A DNA stretch of 24,013 nt from DASPXY01 sp038227745 (GCA_038227745.1 JBBRPS010000041.1:1-24013), one strand, 5' to 3'; numbered from the stretch's first letter, positions 14,056-21,948 are shown. A program made the numbers and translations. Notes: a model not told the origin generated them from the letters alone.

Positions 14056-16365
14056 GTGACGCAAATCACTCAGAGCGATCTCTTCGAGGACCTGAACGCC
14101 CCGGTACCGCAGGCCGCCGGGCTGTTCGCCGAGATCGTCTTCGACCGGCCCCTCGACCACGCCTACACCTACGCCGTCCCCGAGCGACTCCGCGAAGCCG
14201 TCGCCGTCGGCAAGCGCGTGCAGGCGCCGTTCGGCAAGGGCGACCGCGCGACCATCGGCTACTGCGTCCACCTCGGCACCGCCGCGCCCGCCCGTGCCGT
14301 GAAGGAAATCGTGCGCGTGCTCGACGACGAGCCGCTCCTCAACGCGAACCTCCTGCGCCTGACGCGCTGGATGGCCGACTATTACCTGTGCGGCTGGGGC
14401 CAGGTGCTCAACTCCGTCGTGCCTGCCAGCGCCAGAGAGCAGGCCGGCACCCGCGCCACCGTCTTCCTCGAAGCCGTCACCGAGGCCGAACGCCCACAGC
14501 CGCCGCCGAAGCTCACCCCCAAGCAGGCCGCGGCGCTGCAGGTGCTGTGCGAGCAGCGCAAGCCCGTCGAGATGCAGCGGCTGGCGCGCCTGGCGAAGTG
14601 CGGCGCCGCCCCGCTGGAGAGCCTCGTCGAGAAGGGCATCGCTCGCAAACTCGTCCGCCGCGTGGATACGTTCGACGCGGCCCAGGCGGCGGCGGCACAG
14701 CCCCAGGAGGCGCAGGCGGAGCGCGTGCAACTCAACGCCGACCAGCAGAAGGCCTGGGAAACCCTGGAGCCGGCGCTGCGCGCGGGCGGCTTTCGTGCCT
14801 TCCTGCTCCACGGCGTGACCGGCAGCGGCAAGACGGAACTGTACCTGCGCGCCATCGAGGAGGTAGTGCGCCAGGGCAAGGAGGCGCTCGTGCTGGTGCC
14901 GGAGATCAGCCTGACGCCGCAGACGATCCAGTGCTTCCGCGGCCGCTGCGGCGATGTGGCAGTGCTGCACAGCCACCTCGGGAGCGTCGAGCGCGGCGGG
15001 CACTGGCGGCGCATCAGCACCGGACAGGTGCAGGTGGCCGTCGGCGCCCGCAGTGCCGTGTTCGCGCCGACGCGCAAGCTCGGCCTGATCGTCATCGACG
15101 AGGAGCACGAGAGCAGTTTCAAGCAGGAGGCGACGCCGCGCTACCACGCCCGCGACGTGGCCGTCATGCGCGCCCGCCTCGAAGGCATCCCGATCCTGCT
15201 CGGTTCGGCGACGCCGTCGCTGGAGAGTTGGCACAACGCCGAGCGCGGCCAGTACACGAAGCTGACGCTGCCGAGCCGCGTGCTCGACCGGCCGCTGCCG
15301 CAGGTCGGCCTGATCGACCTGCGCCACGACATGCCGCGCGGGGCGCCGTTCCAGGCGCTGAGCCCCGCCCTGGCGTCGGCGATGCGGCACGCGCTGGGCG
15401 GCGGCGGCCAGGTGATCCTGCTGCTCAACCGCCGCGGTTTCTCGACGCACATCCACTGTCCCGGCTGCGGCCACGTCGAGTCGTGCCGCTTTTGCGACCT
15501 GGCGCTGACGTTCCACCGCGAGCGCCACGTGATGCTGTGCCACCACTGCGGCTACGAGCAGGAGCCGCCGAAGCTGTGCCCCAAGTGCGGCCAGGTGCCG
15601 GTGCGCTACCAGGGACTCGGGACGGAGAAGCTGCAGGCGGAGCTCGAGGAGAAGTTCCCCGGCTACGTGGTGAAGCGCATGGACAGCGACACGATGCGCC
15701 AGCCGGGCAGCCACGCGAAGTTGCTGTCCGCGTTCCGCCGCGGCGAGGTCCACATCCTCATGGGCACGCAGATGATCGCCAAGGGGCTGGACTTCCCGAA
15801 CGTGACGCTGGTGGGCGTGGTGAACGCGGACGTCGGCCTGCACCTGCCGGACTTCCGCGCGTCGGAACGGACGTTCCAGTTGCTGGCGCAGGTGTCGGGG
15901 CGGGCGGGGCGGGGGCCGCGCGGCGGGCGCGTGCTGGTGCAGACGTTCAACCCGGAGCACCCGTGCATCGAGCTGGCGGCGGCGCACGACTACGGCCGTT
16001 TCGTCGCCGGCGAGTTGGCGCAGCGGAAAATGCACAAGTACCCGCCCTACCAGCGGCTGGCGCGGCTGATCGTGCGCAGCCGCGACCAGCAGGAGGGCGC
16101 CGACTTCGCGGACCGACTGGCGGGCGGCCTGCAGGCGGCGCTGACGACGCTCAAGGGGCCGGAGGGCGCGGCGCTCGACGTGCGCATCCTCGGGCCGGCC
16201 GAGGCGCCGGTGTTCCGGCTCAAGGGATATTACCGCTATCATTTCCAGCTTCAGTCGCCGAGCCCCGCGGCGCTGCACCAGCTGCTGCGCGCCGTGCTGC
16301 CGGCGCTACGGGCGCCGTCCGGGGTGGAGTTCACGCTCGACATCGACCCGTTCGACATGCTGTGA
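14056..16365 (+). CDS. priA: Primosomal protein N' (replication-restart helicase PriA)
   Basis: PriA recognises stalled forks and D-loops and reloads the replicative helicase. The 769-residue protein has the N-terminal 3'-end-binding domain (FAEIVFDRPLDHAYTYAVP), Walker A GVTGSGKT at 253-260, the Walker B/DEEH box at 348-351, and eight cysteines in four CxxC-type pairs between 468 and 511 (CPGCGHVESCRFC...CHHCGY...CPKCG) that bind two zinc ions. The C-terminal helicase half includes MGTQMIAKGLDFPNV and QVSGRAGRG. Start: GTG 14056 has AGGA eight bases upstream and gives MTQITQSDLFED; an in-frame TTG at 14032 would add eight residues and has poorer spacing. A TATAAT precedes the gene and a hairpin with T tract follows, so it is probably its own unit. 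Confidence 0.95.
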   Translation: MTQITQSDLFEDLNAPVPQAAGLFAEIVFDRPLDHAYTYAVPERLREAVAVGKRVQAPFGKGDRATIGYCVHLGTAAPARAVKEIVRVLDDEPLLNANLLRLTRWMADYYLCGWGQVLNSVVPASAREQAGTRATVFLEAVTEAERPQPPPKLTPKQAAALQVLCEQRKPVEMQRLARLAKCGAAPLESLVEKGIARKLVRRVDTFDAAQAAAAQPQEAQAERVQLNADQQKAWETLEPALRAGGFRAFLLHGVTGSGKTELYLRAIEEVVRQGKEALVLVPEISLTPQTIQCFRGRCGDVAVLHSHLGSVERGGHWRRISTGQVQVAVGARSAVFAPTRKLGLIVIDEEHESSFKQEATPRYHARDVAVMRARLEGIPILLGSATPSLESWHNAERGQYTKLTLPSRVLDRPLPQVGLIDLRHDMPRGAPFQALSPALASAMRHALGGGGQVILLLNRRGFSTHIHCPGCGHVESCRFCDLALTFHRERHVMLCHHCGYEQEPPKLCPKCGQVPVRYQGLGTEKLQAELEEKFPGYVVKRMDSDTMRQPGSHAKLLSAFRRGEVHILMGTQMIAKGLDFPNVTLVGVVNADVGLHLPDFRASERTFQLLAQVSGRAGRGPRGGRVLVQTFNPEHPCIELAAAHDYGRFVAGELAQRKMHKYPPYQRLARLIVRSRDQQEGADFADRLAGGLQAALTTLKGPEGAALDVRILGPAEAPVFRLKGYYRYHFQLQSPSPAALHQLLRAVLPALRAPSGVEFTLDIDPFDML

Positions 16366-16378
16366 TTTTTTGCGGACG

Positions 16379-16404
16379 CATGGGGCGCGGCCCATGGGCT
16401 TTTT
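16379..16404 (+). terminator. Rho-independent terminator after priA
   Basis: CATGGG (16379-16384) and CCCATG (16391-16396) pair around GCGCGG and are followed by GGCTTTTT. It begins 13 bases after the priA stop. Its reverse complement matches the hairpin core at 3835-3857 except for a compensatory pair change (see findings). Confidence 0.7.
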
Positions 16405-16466
16405 CGCTTTCGCGCCAGAACGTGAACCAGCCTCTGGACAACGGCGCGAATTCCTGCTAGGGATAG

Positions 16467-16527
16467 GAGTGTTTTTACCGTCACCGGCTCGCCGTCCCGG
16501 GGGGCGAGCCTTGTTGAACACTCTTTT
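16467..16527 (+). terminator. Two-part nested hairpin with T tract upstream of ferredoxin
   Basis: An outer 7-bp stem (16467-16473 with 16517-16523) encloses an 8-bp stem GGCTCGCC/GGCGAGCC (16486-16493 with 16503-16510), and TTTT follows. It lies 37 bases upstream of the ferredoxin start. It may be a second priA terminator, or a leader structure or attenuator for the ferredoxin gene. Confidence 0.4.
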
Positions 16528-16563
16528 CCCCAGACTTCGGGCGGGGAGCGGGTTGACACAGAC

Positions 16564-16872
16564 ATGACGCATACTGTTTGCCAGCCGTGCTATGACTGCA
16601 AGTACACTGACTGCGTGGCGGTCTGTCCGGTCGAGTGCTTCTACCAGGACGACATGATGCTGTACATCGACCCGGTCGACTGCATCGACTGCGAGGCGTG
16701 CGTGCCGGAGTGCCCCGTCGAGGCCATCTTCGCCGAGGCCAACGTGCCGGCGCAGTGGACCAGCTACACGCCGCTCAACGCCGACCGCGCCGCCGCCCTC
16801 AAGGGCAGCGGCGAGGGCCACATCACCGAGAAGCAGGACCCCAAGGAAGGGCCGGAGTGCAAGAAGAAGTAA
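16564..16872 (+). CDS. fdxA: Seven-iron (3Fe-4S plus 4Fe-4S) ferredoxin, FdxA type
   Basis: A 102-residue soluble electron carrier. The cysteine pattern matches Azotobacter FdI-type ferredoxins: Cys9 and Cys17 in the first half (CYDCKYTDCVAVCPVEC) with Cys50 as likely 3Fe-4S ligands, and Cys21, Cys40, Cys43 and Cys46 as likely 4Fe-4S ligands (CIDCEACVPECP); Cys12 aligns with the extra cysteine. An additional Cys6 is unusual. The C-terminal part ending ITEKQDPKEGPECKKK resembles the family's long tail. The start ATG lies in GACACAGACATG with no obvious ribosome-binding site. Downstream, a triple palindromic repeat separates it from hemH; a functional link to haem synthesis is possible but not shown. 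Confidence 0.92.
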   Translation: MTHTVCQPCYDCKYTDCVAVCPVECFYQDDMMLYIDPVDCIDCEACVPECPVEAIFAEANVPAQWTSYTPLNADRAAALKGSGEGHITEKQDPKEGPECKKK

Positions 16873-16887
16873 CCCGTGAGGGGCAGC

Positions 16888-16990
16888 GTCAGAATTGTAG
16901 GGTGGGCACTGCCCACCGTGCGGCGGACGGTGGGCAGTGCCCACCCTACAATTCTCAAACGGTGGGCAGTGCCCACCCTACACTTCTGAC
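16888..16990. repeat. Three-copy palindromic repeat element between ferredoxin and hemH
   Basis: Unit 1 (16891-16919) and unit 2 (16927-16955) are perfect 29-bp inverted copies with a seven-base loop GCGGCGG. Unit 3 (16959-16982, extending to 16990) repeats unit 2 directly. Unit 1 extended to 16888 also pairs with unit 3 over 32 positions with one mismatch. Each unit contains a self-complementary core, GGTGGGCA-C-TGCCCACC. The element ends nine bases before the hemH start and occupies its leader, which may explain why no ribosome-binding site is visible there. Confidence 0.85.
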
Positions 16991-16999
16991 TGGTCCTTG

Positions 17000-18022
17000 A
17001 TGTCTTCCGTTGGCGTTCTGCTGATCCAGCTCGGCACCCCGGACGCCCCGACCCCGGGGGCGCTGCGGCCCTACCTGAAGCAGTTCCTCGGCGACCCGCG
17101 CGTCATCGAGGTGCCGCGCTTCAAGTGGTGGTTCATCCTCAACCTGTTCATCCTCCCCTTCCGGCCCAGGCAGTCCGCCGCCAAGTACGCGCGCATCTGG
17201 GACGCCGCCACCGGTTCGCCCCTGCTCCACTGGACGCGCCGCCAGACCGACGAACTGCAGAAGGCCCTCCCCGACGTGCCCGTCCGCTTCGGCATGCAGG
17301 TCGGCAACCCCGCCGTCGCCGGCGTCGTCGGCGAGATGATCCGCGACGGCGTCGAACGCCTGATCGTCGTGCCGATGTATCCACAATATTCCGCGACCAC
17401 CACCGCGTCGGCGATGGACGCGCTGTTCCAGGCGCTGATGCGCCAGCGGCGCATCCCCGCCCTGCGCGTGGTGCCGCCCTACTACGACCACCCCGCCTAC
17501 CTCGACGCGGTGGCGGCGGTGGTCCGCGACGACCTGGCCGCGCTGAAGTGGGAGCCGGAGCATTACCTGCTGAGCTTCCACGGCATCCCGATCAAGTACG
17601 CCCAGCGCGGCGATCCCTACGCCACACACGTCAAGCGCACCACGGCGGCGCTGATGGAGCGCCTGGCGTGGCCGCGCGGACGCTGGACGCAGACGTTCCA
17701 GTCGCTGTTCGGCCGCGACCGCTGGCTGAAGCCGTACACTGAAGAGAAGCTGCGCGAGCTGGCGCGCCAGGGCGTCAAGCGCGTGTTCGTCGCCATGCCG
17801 GGCTTCACCGCCGACTGCCTGGAGACGGTAGACGAGATCGGCCACGAGGCGCGCGCGGCGTTCCGCGCGGCCGGCGGTGAGGAACTGCACGCCTGCCGCT
17901 GCCTGAACGACCACCCGCGCTGGATCGAGGCGCTGCGCACCCTGGTAACCGAGGAGGGGCGCGGCTGGCTGGCAAGCCCACCCGGTGCAAGGGGTGGGCT
18001 TGACCGGGAGGACGAGCGATGA
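17000..18022 (+). CDS. hemH: Ferrochelatase
   Basis: Inserts ferrous iron into a porphyrin (protoporphyrin IX, or coproporphyrin III in the coproporphyrin-dependent route), the late step of haem synthesis. The 340-residue protein begins MSSVGVLLIQLGTPDAPTPG, carries the metal-chelating His194 in LLSFHGIPIKY and the acidic Glu275 in GFTADCLETVDEIGHEA, and contains VPMYPQYSATTTAS, all standard for the family. ATG 17000-17002 fits family N-termini; the upstream in-frame start at 16937 lies within the palindromic repeat and is rejected. No ribosome-binding site is evident. The 3' end contains a 10-bp hairpin (17974-18001) coding the Gly/Pro-rich tail SPPGARGGLDREDER, and the stop overlaps the next gene by ATGA, so the two are translationally coupled. 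Confidence 0.95.
   Translation: MSSVGVLLIQLGTPDAPTPGALRPYLKQFLGDPRVIEVPRFKWWFILNLFILPFRPRQSAAKYARIWDAATGSPLLHWTRRQTDELQKALPDVPVRFGMQVGNPAVAGVVGEMIRDGVERLIVVPMYPQYSATTTASAMDALFQALMRQRRIPALRVVPPYYDHPAYLDAVAAVVRDDLAALKWEPEHYLLSFHGIPIKYAQRGDPYATHVKRTTAALMERLAWPRGRWTQTFQSLFGRDRWLKPYTEEKLRELARQGVKRVFVAMPGFTADCLETVDEIGHEARAAFRAAGGEELHACRCLNDHPRWIEALRTLVTEEGRGWLASPPGARGGLDREDER
17974..18001 (+). repeat. Hairpin repeat inside the hemH 3' end
   Basis: AAGCCCACCC (17974-17983) and GGGTGGGCTT (17992-18001) form a perfect 10-bp stem with an eight-base loop. It is inside the coding frame, near the end of hemH, and ends 17 bases before the ATG of the next gene, so it could also affect translation at the junction. 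Confidence 0.7.
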
Positions 18023-18822
18023 TGATACCCCTGGCCGACTACCTCGACGCCGCCCGCGAGGCCGCCCGCCGCGCCGCCGTGGTCCTGGAGGACTGGCGCC
18101 GCCGCTTCCGCGTTCAGGAGAAGGGGCGCTTCGACCTCGTCACCGATGCCGACATCGCCTCGCAGAAGACGATCTTCGAGTACCTCTCCGGCCGCTACCC
18201 CGATCACGCTTTCCTCGGCGAAGAGCAGAAGACCCACACTCGCCCCGGCCCCGATGCGCCGCCAACCTGGATCGTCGATCCCATCGACGGCACCACGAAC
18301 TACGTCCACGACTGCCCGCTCTACTGCGTGTCGATCGGCCTGCAGGTGGTCGGCGAGCTGGTGGTCGGCGTCGTCCACGACCCGCGTCACCAGGAGATGT
18401 TCGCCGGCGCCTCCGGGCTGGGGGCGTGGCTGAACGACGAGCCGATTCGCACCAGTACCGCGGCCCGGCTGGAGGAAGCGCTGCTGGCGACGGGCTTCCC
18501 GCCGGACATGCGCGGCCAGGAGAAGACGCTGGAGTGGTGGCGTTATTTCTCGCTGCGGACGCGCTCGCTGCGCCGGACCGGCTCGACGGCGCTGAACATG
18601 GCGTACGTCGCCGCGGGCCGCTTCGACGGTTACTGGGCCTTCGACAACCACGTGTGGGACGTGGCCGGCGCGGCGGTCGTGGTGCGCGAGGCCGGCGGCA
18701 CGTTGACGAACGTGGACGGCACGCCGTACGACCCGCACACGCCGGACGCCCTGGTGACGAACGGCCCGCTGCACCCGGTGCTGCTCGCCGCGTTCCGCGC
18801 CGCGGACGCGCCCGGCCTCTAA
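18019..18822 (+). CDS. Inositol monophosphatase family protein
   Basis: A 267-residue metal-dependent phosphatase. Visible metal-site motifs are GEEQ at 67-70, WIVDPIDGTTNYVH around 84-97 (Asp87, Asp90) and WDVAGAAVVVREAGG with Asp214. Length is typical of the family. Members hydrolyse inositol 1-phosphate, fructose 1,6-bisphosphate, 3'-phosphoadenosine 5'-phosphate or histidinol phosphate; the sequence alone does not decide the substrate. The ATG overlaps the hemH stop by four bases, indicating co-transcription and translational coupling. A second ATG directly follows the first (MMIPLADY), so the start could be one codon later. No clear terminator follows. Confidence 0.93.
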   Translation: MMIPLADYLDAAREAARRAAVVLEDWRRRFRVQEKGRFDLVTDADIASQKTIFEYLSGRYPDHAFLGEEQKTHTRPGPDAPPTWIVDPIDGTTNYVHDCPLYCVSIGLQVVGELVVGVVHDPRHQEMFAGASGLGAWLNDEPIRTSTAARLEEALLATGFPPDMRGQEKTLEWWRYFSLRTRSLRRTGSTALNMAYVAAGRFDGYWAFDNHVWDVAGAAVVVREAGGTLTNVDGTPYDPHTPDALVTNGPLHPVLLAAFRAADAPGL

Positions 18823-18914
18823 CCTCTCTCCGTTTCCCCGGCTCGCCCCCACCGCCGCAGTTCGTAGGATCTCTCGGGGCCCCGGGAACGTCAAAAGGCT
18901 GTCACCTTGACCGG

Positions 18915-18930
18915 CCAGGAGGGCTCCTGG
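18915..18930. promoter_or_regulatory. Small palindrome in the gap before the acyl-CoA synthetase/GNAT gene
   Basis: CCAGGAG and CTCCTGG form a 7-bp inverted repeat with a GG centre, about 113 bases before the next gene's ATG. A TTGACC at 18907-18912 resembles a -35 box, but the best -10 match downstream is poor and wrongly spaced. It may be an operator or chance. The rest of the 220-bp gap shows only the strong AAGGAGG ribosome-binding site before 19043. Confidence 0.25.
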
Positions 18931-19042
18931 ACTGTAGCACCTTTCCCGCGCTGGATCCGAGGTTGTCTCGAAGTCCGCTGCTCATCTCCCAAGGATCGGA
19001 TCGCCCCACTCACCAAGGAGTTCGCCACCAAGGAGGCCCGCC

Positions 19043-21748
19043 ATGCCCACCCGTACCCACTCGCTCGATCCCATCTTCCACCCCGCCTCCGTCGCGGTCA
19101 TCGGCGCCAGCGCCACCCCCGGCACCGTCGGCAGCATCCTGACGCGCAACCTCCTCGCACACCCCTTCGGCGGCATCGTCTACCCCGTCAATCCGAAACG
19201 CCGCGCCGTCCACGGCGTCTACTGCTACCCCGACCTGGCGCACGTCCCGGAGGTCGTGGACCTCGCCGTTATCGCCACGCCCGCCGCCGCCGTTCTCGCC
19301 ATGGTCGAGGACTGCGTCAAGCGCGGCGTCAAGTCGGCGATCATCATCTCGGCCGGCTTCTCCGAGCTAGGCGCCGAGGGGCGGGCGCTGGAGAAGAAGG
19401 TGCGCGATCTGGCCCACGGCAAGATGCGCATCATCGGCCCCAACTGCCTTGGCGTCATCCATCCGCCGAGTAACCTCAACGCCAGCTTCGCCGCCACCAT
19501 GGCCCGCCCCGGCAGCGTCGCCCTCCTCAGCCAGAGCGGCGCCATCTGCACCTCCATCCTCGACTGGGCCCGTGAGTCGCACGTCGGCTTCAGCACCTTC
19601 GTGAGCGTCGGCGCCATGATCGACGTCGATTTCGCCGACCTCATCGACTACTTCGCCGACGACCCCGCCACGCGCAGCATCATCCTCTACATGGAGTCCA
19701 TCGGCGACGTGCGCAAGTTCCTCAGCGCCGCCCGCGCCGTCGCCCGGACCAAGCACGTCATTGTCGTGAAAGCGGGGCGGCACGAGGCCGGCGCCCGCGC
19801 CGCCGCCTCGCACACCGGGGCGCTCGCCGGCGCCGATGCCGTCTTCGACGCCGCCTTCCGCCGCGCCGGCGTGCTCCGCGTCACCACCATCCCCGACCTG
19901 TTCAACATGTCGGAGATCCTCGCCATGCAGCCGCCGCCGCGCGGTCCCAGCCTGGCCATCATCACCAACGCCGGCGGCCCCGGCGTCATGGCCACCGACG
20001 CCCTCATGACCTCCGGAGGCCAACTCGCCCCGCTCAGCCCCGAGATGCGCGCCGCCCTCGACGCCGTCCTGCCGCCCTTCTGGAGCCACGCCAATCCCAT
20101 CGACGTCCTCGGCGACGCGACCCCCGAGCGCTACCGCAAGGCCGTCGAGGTGTGCGTGAAAGATCCCGGCGTGCAGGGACTGCTCGTGCTGCTGACGCCG
20201 CAGGCGATGACCGACCCCACCGAAACCGCCCGTCAGCTCGTCCCGTTCGCCAGGGCGGAGAACAAGCCCCTGCTCGCCTCCTGGATGGGCGGCGCCGACG
20301 TGCGTGCCGGCAAGTCGGTCCTGAACGAGGCGGGCATCCCGACGTTCGACTCGCCCGAGGCTGCCATCCGCGCCTTCCTGCACATGGTGCAGTACCGCCA
20401 TAACCAGGAGTTGCTCTACGAGACGCCCCCGGCCATCCCCGAGGACCGCGCCGCCGACCCGCAGCGCGTCCGCGCTCTCATCAGCGCCGCCCGCGCCGCC
20501 GGCCGGACGCTGCTCACCGAGGACGAGGCGAAGGAGCTGCTCGCCGCCTACGGCATCCCCGTAACGCCGACCGTCCGCGCCGCGAGCGCCGACGAGGCGG
20601 TTGCCGCGGCGCGGCGGATTGGCTACCCCGTGGTGCTCAAGCTGTATTCGCAGACGGTCACGCACAAGAGCGATGTCGGTGGCGTGCAACTCAACCTCGC
20701 TGCCGACGACGCCGTCCGCGCCGCCTTCCAGACGATCGGCGCCAACCTGAAAGCCCACGGCTTGCCACCCGTGGGCTTCGAGGGCGTGACCGTCCAGCCG
20801 ATGGTGCGCGACAAGGGTTATGAGCTCATCGTCGGCAGCTCCGTGGACCTGCAGTTCGGCCCGGTGATCCTGTTCGGCGCCGGCGGCATCATGGTCGAGG
20901 TGTTCAAGGACCGCGCCCTGGCGCTGCCGCCGCTCAACCGCACGCTCGCCCGCCGGCTCATCGAGCGGACGCGGATCCACGAGGCGCTCAAGGGCGTGCG
21001 CGGCCAGCCGCCCGTCGCGTTCGAGCAACTCGAGACCCTCCTCGTCCGCTTCAGCCAGTTGCTGTGCGACTTCCCGGAGATCCAGGAGATCGACATCAAT
21101 CCGCTGCTGGCGAGCCCCGAGCGCGTGATCGGACTCGACGCTCGCGTGCTGCTCGGCCCTGCGGACCTGCCGCCGGAGAAACGGCCGCGCCTGGCGATCC
21201 ATCCCTACCCGAACCAGTACACGGCGCCGCTGCACCTCGAGGACGGCGCCGAGCTGCTGGTGCGCGCCATCTCCCCGGAGGACGAGCCGCTGATCGTCGA
21301 GCTGCACGCCGGGCACTCGGAACGGACGATCCGCCTGCGCTTCTTCAGCATGGTCAAGACGCTGTCGCGCGACAGTCTGATCCGGCTGTGCCACCTCGAC
21401 TACGACCGCGAGATGGCGCTGGTGGCGGTCCACCGCGACGCCGCCGGCCGGCCGCACATCATCGGCGTGTCGCGCTACTACTTCAATCCGGAGACGCGCA
21501 CTGCCGAGTTCGCGGTGGTCGTCGGCGACGCCTGGCAGGGCCGCGGCGTGGGCGGACATCTGATGCGGCGCCTCCTGGAGGTGGCCCGGGAGCGCGGTGT
21601 GCGCCGCCTGCTGGGCGCGGTGCTGCGCGAGAACGCGCCGATGCTCAAGTTCGCCGAGGAACTCGGCTTCACGACGAAGCCAACAGCCGAGCCCGCGGTG
21701 ATGCAGGTCGCCCTGGATCTGGCCCCGCCGCCCGAGAGGCCGGCGTGA
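19043..21748 (+). CDS. NDP-forming acyl-CoA synthetase fused to GNAT acetyltransferase (PatZ/Pat architecture)
   Basis: A 901-residue protein with, in order, a CoA-binding domain (FHPASVAVIGASATPGTVG), succinyl-CoA-ligase-like domains with SHTGALAG (His257 at the phospho-His position of ADP-forming acetyl-CoA synthetases), an ATP-grasp domain from about 490 (GYPVVLKLYS 527-536, then HKSDVGGV; later GYELIVGSSVD), and a C-terminal GNAT domain from about 720 with the acetyl-CoA-binding loop QGRGVG at 832-837. The same order is found in E. coli PatZ and Salmonella Pat, which acetylate lysines of metabolic enzymes such as acetyl-CoA synthetase. Retained His257 leaves open that the synthetase half is catalytic. 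AAGGAGG seven bases before ATG 19043 fixes the start. A 10-bp hairpin repeat lies within the frame at 20751-20778. Probable cytoplasmic protein acetyltransferase; substrate unknown. Confidence 0.9.
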   Translation: MPTRTHSLDPIFHPASVAVIGASATPGTVGSILTRNLLAHPFGGIVYPVNPKRRAVHGVYCYPDLAHVPEVVDLAVIATPAAAVLAMVEDCVKRGVKSAIIISAGFSELGAEGRALEKKVRDLAHGKMRIIGPNCLGVIHPPSNLNASFAATMARPGSVALLSQSGAICTSILDWARESHVGFSTFVSVGAMIDVDFADLIDYFADDPATRSIILYMESIGDVRKFLSAARAVARTKHVIVVKAGRHEAGARAAASHTGALAGADAVFDAAFRRAGVLRVTTIPDLFNMSEILAMQPPPRGPSLAIITNAGGPGVMATDALMTSGGQLAPLSPEMRAALDAVLPPFWSHANPIDVLGDATPERYRKAVEVCVKDPGVQGLLVLLTPQAMTDPTETARQLVPFARAENKPLLASWMGGADVRAGKSVLNEAGIPTFDSPEAAIRAFLHMVQYRHNQELLYETPPAIPEDRAADPQRVRALISAARAAGRTLLTEDEAKELLAAYGIPVTPTVRAASADEAVAAARRIGYPVVLKLYSQTVTHKSDVGGVQLNLAADDAVRAAFQTIGANLKAHGLPPVGFEGVTVQPMVRDKGYELIVGSSVDLQFGPVILFGAGGIMVEVFKDRALALPPLNRTLARRLIERTRIHEALKGVRGQPPVAFEQLETLLVRFSQLLCDFPEIQEIDINPLLASPERVIGLDARVLLGPADLPPEKRPRLAIHPYPNQYTAPLHLEDGAELLVRAISPEDEPLIVELHAGHSERTIRLRFFSMVKTLSRDSLIRLCHLDYDREMALVAVHRDAAGRPHIIGVSRYYFNPETRTAEFAVVVGDAWQGRGVGGHLMRRLLEVARERGVRRLLGAVLRENAPMLKFAEELGFTTKPTAEPAVMQVALDLAPPPERPA
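20751..20778 (+). repeat. Hairpin repeat inside the acyl-CoA synthetase/GNAT gene
   Basis: AAGCCCACGG (20751-20760) and CCGTGGGCTT (20769-20778) form a perfect 10-bp stem with loop CTTGCCAC. It has the same outer ends (AAGCCCAC/GTGGGCTT) as the hairpin in hemH. It codes KAHGLPPVGF in frame, between the start of the ATP-grasp domain and VTVQPM. Confidence 0.65.
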
Positions 21749-21948
21749 ACCCGCAGCCTGCCGACGAATCAACCTTTCACGATTTCTGAACGAAACTACG
21801 CGCTTGCAACGCGCCGCGTCCGCTCGTGGAGTCGCTCCTCGCTGGGGCTTCGGGCTTGTGTCCAACCTCCCCGCACCAAGGATAACTTTTGCGGCCGGCC
21901 AGGGACGGTCGAGCACGCCGGTTTCCCTTGGCTCGCGAGGGCCAGCGC

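Noticed and set aside
12409..16278. A 1289-codon open frame on the minus strand opposite the barrel gene and priA
   Set aside because: It is the antisense shadow of two well-supported genes, is rich in His/Arg/Ala/Leu as expected from GC-biased codons read backwards, and shows no domain.
16553..16558. A perfect TTGACA directly before the ferredoxin gene, considered as a -35 box
   Set aside because: It lies five bases from the ATG, so a matching start site would fall inside the coding region and give no full-length message.
16888..16990. Three repeat units considered as a short CRISPR array
   Set aside because: Units are in mixed orientation, spaced by seven and three bases, with no spacer-sized unique sequence and no cas genes.
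16937..16999. An upstream in-frame start for hemH adding 21 residues
   Set aside because: The added residues are encoded by the palindromic repeat and do not resemble ferrochelatase N-termini.
19367..21916. An 849-codon minus-strand frame opposite the PatZ-like gene
   Set aside because: Antisense shadow; no motif and biased composition.
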